Shown here: piece after piece, positions 8,238-14,489 of the stretch
Numbering within the stretch: the first letter of the stretch is position 1
How the letters are laid out: every line of letters starts with the position of its first letter
Assembly: GCA_029858145.1 (NCBI GenBank)
Contig: JAOUFP010000003.1
Coordinates: 1 to 25,497 of the forward strand
Direction: 5' to 3'
DNA: 25,497 nt
From: Nitrospirota bacterium
GTDB lineage: Bacteria > Nitrospirota > Thermodesulfovibrionia > Thermodesulfovibrionales > UBA6898
Program-made: the position numbers and the translations under genes
Notes under the pieces: model-generated
Told to the model about the DNA's origin: nothing
Seen by the model: the letters and a program-made list of their open reading frames with translations, nothing else
Database searches by the model: none

Positions 8238-8297
8238 GCCGTCACTCCCTCTGACGGCGAACGGGGAGATGGGCATAGACGATATGCTCATCTCCTT
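8238..8297 (+). repeat. Two-hairpin intergenic element, copy A
   Basis: Hairpin 1: GCCGTCA (8238-8244), loop CTCCCTC, TGACGGC (8252-8258), perfect. Hairpin 2: GGAGATGGGCATA (8265-8277), 5-nt loop, TATGCTCATCTCC (8283-8295), 13 bp with one G-T pair. Bases 8243-8297 align without gaps to 20948-21002. There is no T-run after it, so it is not a classic intrinsic terminator, although its place after the barrel gene would suit a 3' end. The exposed CTCCCTC could pair with Shine-Dalgarno sequences; that role is inference. Strand is assigned only by orientation relative to neighbouring genes. Confidence 0.6.
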
Positions 8298-8355
8298 ATC
8301 CTGAGATCTGCCTGTCATCGGGAATATCTTCAGAAAATGCGGCAGAACTTCTGAT

Positions 8356-10545
8356 ATGAGGAGCAGAGTGATACTAAGGAGAGAGAATCAACACCACGGA
8401 GAAAGAGATGTTAAAACCACCGCGCTGTGCGTGCGGATCAAAGACGATTTGAGTGATGAACATCTGCGCTTTGAAAGGCTGATTTCAGACCTGTCTGCCC
8501 GGTTCGTGAATGTAGGGGCTGACCTGGCTGATAATGAAATTGAGCGGTCTCTGGCACAGATTCTCAATTTTTTTAAGGTGGACCGCTGCGCACTGCTCAG
8601 AATTTCTCCTGACCGGAAACAGGTATATGTCACCCATGCCTCCCATGGCGAGGGTATCGAGCGGGTGTCAGGGGATATTGAACTCTCCAGTCTGTTCCCG
8701 TGGCTCCATGAAAGGGTAGTATTGCAGGGACAACCAGTCCGTATTGACAGACTGGACGAACTGCCGGAGAGGGCCGGACAGGACAGATCCAGCTGTACTG
8801 CCATGGGGATCCTGTCATTCCTGAACGTCCCCCTGTTTTTTGAAGGGAGGGTCTCATCCCTTATCGTGATCAATGCCGTGCGCTCGGAGCGCTCCTGGTC
8901 TGACGAATACATTCCGCGACTGCGGCTATTGGGGGAGATATTTATTAATGCCCTGGAACACAGGCAGAGCAGGCTGCGATTGGATGAACGTCTAAAGTTC
9001 GATTCTCTGCTGGCGGATATCTCTGCCCATTTTGTCAACCTGCCCGCTGACCTGATAGACAGCGGCATTGAAGACGCCCAACGCCGGATCTGCGAACTCC
9101 TCGACCTTGACCGCTCCACACTTTGGGAAGTCCTTGAGGAAGAACCCATGGCACTGCTGCTGACACATATGTATCAGCGTCTTGAAAACCGGCCAATTCC
9201 TGAGAGGATGAATGCACAGGATCTTTTCCCATGGTCGTCGGGGATGATTTTGAACGGGGAAACCGTCGTACTATCGAAAATATCGGACCTCCCGCCGGAA
9301 GCAGACCGCGACCGGGAGAGCTTCCATATGTACGGCAGCAAGTCCAACGTGTTGATTCCGTTATCAGTTGGAAATGGGCCGGTATTTGGCTTGTTGTCCT
9401 TCGCTGTTATCCGAGAAGAGCGATGCTGGAAGGAGACAGTCATAAAGGGGTTCAGGCTTATCGCATACGTGTTTGCCAACGCGCTCGAGCGCAAACGAAT
9501 GGAGGGTCAACTCCGGAAGCGCCTTCAGGAGATTGAATATCTCAGAGAACGGTTTGAAAAAGAGAATATCTATCTGCGGGAGGAGGTCAATCTCCTGTTT
9601 GATCATGTAGAAATTGTGGGCCAAAGCTCCGCGATGAAGAAGGTCCTGGCTCAGGCGGAACAGGTAGCCCGAACAGACTCCTCAGTCCTCCTCCTGGGGG
9701 AAACCGGAACGGGAAAAGAACTGCTGGCCAGGACGATCCACAGCATGAGTTTGCGGAAAGACCGGCCGATGGTAAAGGTTAACTGCGCTTCGCTTCCGCC
9801 GACGCTTATAGAAAGCGAGCTGTTTGGCCGCGAGAAGGGTGCGTATACGGGCGCCATGACCAAAATGATCGGTCGATTCGAAATCGCCGACGGCTCGACC
9901 CTCTTTCTCGATGAGATCGGAGAGCTTCCCTTTGATCTGCAGGGCAAGCTGCTGCGTGTCCTTGAGGAGGGCAACTTCGAGCGGCTAGGTTCGACAAAGT
10001 CCCTGCACGTCAATGTCCGCATCATTGCTGCCACAAATCGGGACATTAAGCAGGAAGTCGAGGCCGGCAGATTCAGACCGGACCTCTTCTACCGGCTGAG
10101 TGTGTTTCCTCTGCTGATTCCACCTCTCCGGGAGCGTTCTGAAGATATTCCCCTGCTGGTCAGGACGATTGTCAAGGAATTTCAGAAGAAGATGGGAAAA
10201 GAGATAGAAAGCATTTCGAAAAAGACCATGCAAGCCCTGCAAGCCTATTCCTGGCCGGGCAACGTAAGGGAGCTGCGGAATGCAATCGAACACGCCATGA
10301 TCTTGAGCAGAGATAAAACCCTGGACGTTCACATCCCCGTGTGTGCACCCTCAGAAACAGCAGCCGCTGCGGGCAGCCTCTCAGATATGGAGCGTATGCA
10401 TGTGCTGGCCGTGCTGGAGAAGACCGGCTGGCGCATTGCAGGACAGGGAGGCGCTGCCGAGGTTCTTGGTCTGAAAAGAACAACTCTTCAGGCGAAAATG
10501 AAGAAATTAGGTATCAGGCGTTCCAATAAGCAGATGCCGCATTAA
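8356..10545 (+). CDS. Sigma-54-dependent transcriptional activator, GAF-GAF-AAA+-Fis HTH
   Basis: 729 residues. Two tandem GAF domains (about 40-205 and 214-378) are visibly duplicated: FERLISDLSARFVNVGADL against FDSLLADISAHFVNLPADL, and LFPW repeated in both. A coiled linker (380-412) follows. The AAA+ domain has Walker A GETGTGKE (448-455), the sigma-54 contact loop as GAYTGA (495-500, Tyr for the usual Phe), Walker B LFLDEIGE (516-523) and FRPDLFYRL. The Fis-type helix-turn-helix is about 675-722. It should bind upstream sites and drive sigma-54 RNA polymerase by ATP hydrolysis, with the GAF pair sensing a small ligand. The start is uncertain: the ATG at 8356 has no ribosome site, whereas the in-frame GTG at 8368 has GAGGAG before it. 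A sigma-54-like promoter lies 110 bp downstream, in front of the sulfur-related genes. Confidence 0.93.
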   Translation: MRSRVILRRENQHHGERDVKTTALCVRIKDDLSDEHLRFERLISDLSARFVNVGADLADNEIERSLAQILNFFKVDRCALLRISPDRKQVYVTHASHGEGIERVSGDIELSSLFPWLHERVVLQGQPVRIDRLDELPERAGQDRSSCTAMGILSFLNVPLFFEGRVSSLIVINAVRSERSWSDEYIPRLRLLGEIFINALEHRQSRLRLDERLKFDSLLADISAHFVNLPADLIDSGIEDAQRRICELLDLDRSTLWEVLEEEPMALLLTHMYQRLENRPIPERMNAQDLFPWSSGMILNGETVVLSKISDLPPEADRDRESFHMYGSKSNVLIPLSVGNGPVFGLLSFAVIREERCWKETVIKGFRLIAYVFANALERKRMEGQLRKRLQEIEYLRERFEKENIYLREEVNLLFDHVEIVGQSSAMKKVLAQAEQVARTDSSVLLLGETGTGKELLARTIHSMSLRKDRPMVKVNCASLPPTLIESELFGREKGAYTGAMTKMIGRFEIADGSTLFLDEIGELPFDLQGKLLRVLEEGNFERLGSTKSLHVNVRIIAATNRDIKQEVEAGRFRPDLFYRLSVFPLLIPPLRERSEDIPLLVRTIVKEFQKKMGKEIESISKKTMQALQAYSWPGNVRELRNAIEHAMILSRDKTLDVHIPVCAPSETAAAAGSLSDMERMHVLAVLEKTGWRIAGQGGAAEVLGLKRTTLQAKMKKLGIRRSNKQMPH

Positions 10546-10551
10546 CGACAA

Positions 10552-10569
10552 TTGCCAATATTTCGGCAA
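10552..10569. promoter_or_regulatory. Inverted repeat, candidate upstream activator site
   Basis: TTGCC-AATATTTC-GGCAA is a perfect 5-bp inverted repeat just after the stop of the sigma-54 activator gene and centred about 96 bp before the -24 element at 10656. That distance is normal for enhancer sites of sigma-54 activators. It could instead be a weak 3' hairpin of the activator gene, but no T-run follows. Confidence 0.3.
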
Positions 10570-10655
10570 ATATCCATTTAGACCGCTACGCTCTTTTTCA
10601 TAAACATTCTTTTAATAACAACGAATGACAATATAATCGTTCTCCGACTTTTCCT

Positions 10656-10671
10656 CGGCACGTATTGTGCA
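10656..10671 (+). promoter_or_regulatory. Sigma-54 (-24/-12) promoter candidate
   Basis: CGGCACG-TATT-GTGCA matches the consensus TGGCACG-N4-TTGCA at all key positions, with the GG and GC exactly 12 nt apart; two flanking T positions differ. It lies downstream of a sigma-54 activator gene and about 120 bp upstream of the ABM-domain gene, so it should serve the ABM, CoA-disulfide reductase and DszB-like genes. Confidence 0.55.
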
Positions 10672-10793
10672 ATCTTCTTTTATGTGTGAGCTTAAAACAA
10701 TCGTCAATTATTCCTGACAAGAGCACGCAGGAATTTTTTATATCCGGAAGAAGCGCTGCGGCCTGTCAGTGGAGTCACGAAATGGAGAAGAAC

Positions 10794-11129
10794 ATGATTA
10801 TCGCGACCATAAGGATGATGATACCACCCCAAAAGTATGATGAGGCAGTGAAAATCCTCAGATCGGTCGTTGAGACTTGCAGGGACACTTCTGCCTGTCT
10901 CGGTTGTCATTTCTATGAAGATTTGCAGGAAAACGGCGTCCTTATGCTCATGGAAGTCTGGAACTCCGAGGAAGATCTGACCCTTCATCTTCGCTCAGAC
11001 GAATACCTCAATCTGCTTCTGGTTCTGGAGATGGCAGTCAAAAAACCCGAGGTAAGGTTTGACACTATCTCGCGTTCGATGAGTATTGAGGCTATCGAAA
11101 AGGCAAGAGCGCAACCGGGACGAATATAA
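10794..11129 (+). CDS. Small ABM-domain (antibiotic biosynthesis monooxygenase-like) protein
   Basis: 111 residues from the ATG at 10794, chosen because GGAGAAG lies just upstream and ABM proteins usually begin at this strand (MIIATIRMMIPPQKYDEAV). An in-frame ATG at 10782 would add four residues. The ferredoxin-like ABM fold is suggested by the first strand, a helix EAVKILRSVVETC, the CLGCHFYEDLQENGVLMLME strand pair and EVWNSEEDLTLHLRSDEYL. Family members include cofactor-free quinol monooxygenases and heme-degrading enzymes, but many are of unknown role. Two close Cys residues (CLGC) are notable. It is the first gene after the sigma-54-like promoter, 147 bp before the disulfide reductase gene. 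Confidence 0.78.
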   Translation: MIIATIRMMIPPQKYDEAVKILRSVVETCRDTSACLGCHFYEDLQENGVLMLMEVWNSEEDLTLHLRSDEYLNLLLVLEMAVKKPEVRFDTISRSMSIEAIEKARAQPGRI

Positions 11130-11276
11130 TGCCTGTGTTCTCCCCTGAGAAAGGATGTCCGCCCCGTCATCAGGAAGGCTGGTATTCAAAATGGCAAAAA
11201 AAGGGAATCGGAGTACAGGCGTTATGTGAGACTGATATGGCAGAAACGTCTGTAAGGAAATATAGGAGGTAGAACA

Positions 11277-12974
11277 ATGAAAGTAATCATAGTTGGCGGA
11301 GTAGCTGGCGGCGCGTCATGTGCAGCGAGGCTGCGCAGACTGGATGAAAAGGCGGAAATCCTTATGGTGGAGCGCGGGCCGTATGTTTCATACGCGAATT
11401 GCGGGCTGCCCTACCATGTTGGCGGAGTGATTGAAAAAGAGTCAAACCTTCTCGTGTCCTCTGAAGCGATGTTTCGCGCGATGTTCGCGATCGATGTGCG
11501 GACGAACTGTGAGGCGGTCACGATCTCACCGGACAAAAAAACGGTCGAACTGCGCAATGTCGCAACCGGCGAGGTGACGACTGAGTCATACGACAAACTT
11601 GTGCTCTCGCCCGGAGCAGCCTCGGTCCGCCCGCCCCTGCCCGGAATAGACCTCCCGGGGATCTTCCATGTCAGGACTGTTCCTGATGCAAGGGCGATCC
11701 GCGAATGGCTCGAACGAGGTTCCTCATTCTTAGCGGGGATGCACAAATACTCGGGTTTCCAGACAATGAGGCCCAAGACCCGCGCGGTGGTTATTGGCGG
11801 AGGATTTATCGGCCTCGAGACTGCGGAGAACCTTGTCCATCGCAAGTTTGACGTCACCCTCGTTGAAATGCTTGATCAGGTCCTGGCGCCGCTCGATAAA
11901 GAAATGGCGCGAATTGTAGAAGGCTACGTGCAGCAGCATGGTATCCGCCTGGCGCTCAATGACGGTGTGTCTGAATTCAGGAAGACCGTACATGGCCTTC
12001 TCGAAGTTCTGACAAAGTCCGGCAAGGTCTATCCGGCAGACATCGTGATCCTCGCGCTCGGCGTGCGGCCGGAGACCTCGCTGGCCAAGTCGGCAGGGCT
12101 GGAGATTGGTGAGCGCGGGGGAATTCGCGTTGACGAGCAGATGCGCACGAGCAACCCGGACATCTTTGCTGTCGGCGACGCTGTCGAAGTCAGGGACTTT
12201 GTGACCGGCCAGTGGAGCCTCATCGCGCTTGCCGGGCCGGCAAACCGGCAAGGTCGGATCGCTGCCGACGTGATTGCTGGACGCGACTCCCGCTTCCGCG
12301 GTACTCAGGGCACCTCAATCATCGGGCTCTTCGGCGCGGCGGCCGCCTGGACCGGAGCGAGCGAAAAGACGCTCAACATGACCGGCGACAGGGATTTCGA
12401 GAAGATCTATTTTTATCCCAATTCACACGCAGGGTACTACCCTGGTGCCAGGCCGATCGCGATGAAGGTTATTTTCCGTAAATCAGACGGGCGAATCCTC
12501 GGCGCGCAGGCGCTCGGTCTCGATGGTGTGGACAAGCGGATCAGCGCCCTGGCAATGGCACTCCAGATGGGCGCGACGATCTACGACCTTGAAGAAGCCG
12601 AACTGTGCTATGCGCCCCAATTCGGAAGTGCAAAGGACCCTGTCAACTTTGCGGGAATGATCGCGGCTGACGTCCTGCATGGCGACATGCCGATCAGCCA
12701 CTGGGATGCCGCAGAAAGTGGCTATCTCCTTGACGTTCGTGAGCCTGTGGAGCTCGCTGTAGAGAATGCCGAGGGTGCTGTCAACATCCCGCTGGGTCAG
12801 CTCCGGGCACGGCTTGGCGAACTGCCGCGCGATCAGGAGATCCACGTCATATGCCGTTCCGGCGGACGTGCGTACTACGCGACGCGTATCCTTCTGCAAA
12901 ACGGATTCAGAGCACGGACCCTCTCCGGAGGTCTGCTGTCACGGACTCACTGTGAAACCTTCTGGGAGGGTTGA
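11277..12974 (+). CDS. CoA-disulfide reductase / polysulfide reductase-like flavoprotein fused to rhodanese
   Basis: 565 residues. The N-terminal FAD site is VIIVGGVAGGASCAARLRR; the redox-active Cys42 sits in SYANCGLPYHVGG, the single-cysteine signature of CoA-disulfide reductases. The NAD(P)H site is VVIGGGFIGLETAENL, and a second FAD motif is DIFAVGDAVEV. The pyridine-nucleotide-disulfide dimerisation domain follows (about 330-450), then a rhodanese domain (about 470-565) with active Cys526 in VICRSGGR. Such fusions reduce CoA disulfide, CoA persulfide or polysulfide, with the rhodanese Cys carrying sulfane sulfur. AGGAGG lies 8 nt before the ATG. It sits between the ABM gene and the DszB-like gene, which supports a sulfur-handling unit in the cytoplasm. 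Confidence 0.93.
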   Translation: MKVIIVGGVAGGASCAARLRRLDEKAEILMVERGPYVSYANCGLPYHVGGVIEKESNLLVSSEAMFRAMFAIDVRTNCEAVTISPDKKTVELRNVATGEVTTESYDKLVLSPGAASVRPPLPGIDLPGIFHVRTVPDARAIREWLERGSSFLAGMHKYSGFQTMRPKTRAVVIGGGFIGLETAENLVHRKFDVTLVEMLDQVLAPLDKEMARIVEGYVQQHGIRLALNDGVSEFRKTVHGLLEVLTKSGKVYPADIVILALGVRPETSLAKSAGLEIGERGGIRVDEQMRTSNPDIFAVGDAVEVRDFVTGQWSLIALAGPANRQGRIAADVIAGRDSRFRGTQGTSIIGLFGAAAAWTGASEKTLNMTGDRDFEKIYFYPNSHAGYYPGARPIAMKVIFRKSDGRILGAQALGLDGVDKRISALAMALQMGATIYDLEEAELCYAPQFGSAKDPVNFAGMIAADVLHGDMPISHWDAAESGYLLDVREPVELAVENAEGAVNIPLGQLRARLGELPRDQEIHVICRSGGRAYYATRILLQNGFRARTLSGGLLSRTHCETFWEG

Positions 12975-13134
12975 AATAAAGGATTTGAGCAAAAAGAGGA
13001 GCTGGATACAGGGCGACATCAAGGCGTCATTGCGCAAATCAGGATTATCCGGGTGGCCGGGTCGGTCTTTCAAAAAAACCGCCGTCACCGCCGGTCCGGT
13101 GATGAGCAATTAAATTCAAAGGAGGAATGTAAAT

Positions 13135-14355
13135 ATGGCTAAAGAAGCAAAAAGAACTGCTCCAAACATGGATGAAATCATCGCCAATGCAAAAAAGGCA
13201 GGCAAACTAAAAACTGTACCCTTAAACTGGAAAGAGGTTTATTATACCAACTGCCCTCTGGTATCGGCCAGTAATGTGGACCAGGAACTTGGCTGGACCA
13301 AGGAAGAGTACAAAAAGATTGGTATTAATTACCTTTATCTACGCGCCCGAAAAGAGAACGACTGGTACCCGCACTATATCCATAACCTCGATAACCTGAT
13401 CCGTTTTGGTGGTCTTTTTCCACCGGTTCACGTTCATGCTGACATCCGCAGAACCGTACTCCTTGGAGTGACACATGTGCCGCATGAAGGTGGTGTTATG
13501 ATGGTGCGCTCAAGAGATGATATTTACCGGATGGCCGATTTGAAAGGTAAGAAGATTGGACTATCAAGGAGTCAGAACAAAATCAAAACCGACTGGTGGG
13601 GTATACAGGAGGAACAGGGCATAGAGCTGATGTTACGAATGAATGGCATGACCCGCAATGATGTTGAGATCGTGGAATTCCCTTATCCGGACGACTGGTA
13701 TGACAATCCTGAAATGATGGGACCGGAAATGGAAAATCCTTCTGAATTATGGCTTCGCCGTGATCACAAACATGATTTGGCCTTCCGCCCTCTCGAAACA
13801 GCACTTGGAAAAGGTGTTATTGATGCCATGTACAGCCAAAGTAAAGTGCTTAGCATACTCTCAGAAACAACTGGCAAGTTTAAGTCAATAGAGGATCTTT
13901 CGCGGTATCCGGACTGGACCCTTCAGGTAGCCAATATACCTGCTGCCATTACATGTACAGTGGAGATGGCTGAGAAGCATCCTGAGCTGGCGGTAACCTT
14001 TCTGAAAGGCATGATTAAGGCAGGACGTTGGGCCAATGAGCACAAGCACGCTGCAGCAGCCATTCTGGACAAACAGACTTTCTATCGTGACTTAGAAGAT
14101 ACTTACGAAGGAATTAGACGCGTTGACATGGTGCCCAACCTGTCCCCCCAGAACCTCGTTTCGGTTGAAATTGGCAAGGATTTCATGCTCAGCCACGGTT
14201 ACATCAAGAACGACTTCGATGTGCAGAAGTGGGCGGCGCCTGAATTCCTCGAGAAGGCAGCAAGAGAATTGCTGGAATTAGAATGGAAGAAAAGGACCAC
14301 TGCAAAGCTTCCTCAGGCAGCTGGGACGTTGGAGTCAGGAGGTCGAATCGGATAG
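13135..14355 (+). CDS. DszB-like sulfinate desulfinase candidate (periplasmic-binding-protein fold)
   Basis: 406 residues. The fold is that of SsuA/NMT1-type binding proteins, but there is no signal peptide, so it should be cytoplasmic. It matches what I recall of Rhodococcus DszB (2'-hydroxybiphenyl-2-sulfinate desulfinase) at several blocks: YYTNCPLVSAS, IRFGGLFPPVHV, DLKGKKIGLS, GRWANEHKHAAA and DVQKWAAPEFL. The DszB active-site residues Cys27, His60, Arg70 and Gly73 line up with Cys40, His80, Arg90 and Gly93 here, with the His-to-Arg distance of 10 kept exactly. A C-S cleaving desulfinase of another substrate is the best reading; a cytoplasmic binding protein is the alternative. AAAGGAGG precedes the ATG. 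The first bases are AT-rich compared with the preceding gene, which may mean transfer. It probably belongs to the sigma-54 unit. Confidence 0.78.
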   Translation: MAKEAKRTAPNMDEIIANAKKAGKLKTVPLNWKEVYYTNCPLVSASNVDQELGWTKEEYKKIGINYLYLRARKENDWYPHYIHNLDNLIRFGGLFPPVHVHADIRRTVLLGVTHVPHEGGVMMVRSRDDIYRMADLKGKKIGLSRSQNKIKTDWWGIQEEQGIELMLRMNGMTRNDVEIVEFPYPDDWYDNPEMMGPEMENPSELWLRRDHKHDLAFRPLETALGKGVIDAMYSQSKVLSILSETTGKFKSIEDLSRYPDWTLQVANIPAAITCTVEMAEKHPELAVTFLKGMIKAGRWANEHKHAAAAILDKQTFYRDLEDTYEGIRRVDMVPNLSPQNLVSVEIGKDFMLSHGYIKNDFDVQKWAAPEFLEKAARELLELEWKKRTTAKLPQAAGTLESGGRIG

Positions 14356-14489
14356 TCGGGAGAAGAGACAGCAGAATCGGGACTCGGCGAACCGGCTGAA
14401 AATATTACCGCATTCCTGTGCGGAAGCCCGTCGACGTGACGTGGCGATGAGGGCTCAACGGTAAGGACAATGACTACGGAGGAACAACG

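Noticed and set aside
8388..9149. Long reverse open frame inside the sigma-54 activator gene
   Set aside because: It is a Ser/Arg-rich antisense shadow of the GAF domains with no recognisable domain.
12985..13113. TTG-start ORF of 42 codons between the disulfide reductase and DszB-like genes
   Set aside because: The purine run is too close to the TTG to serve as a ribosome site, and the product shows no recognisable pattern.
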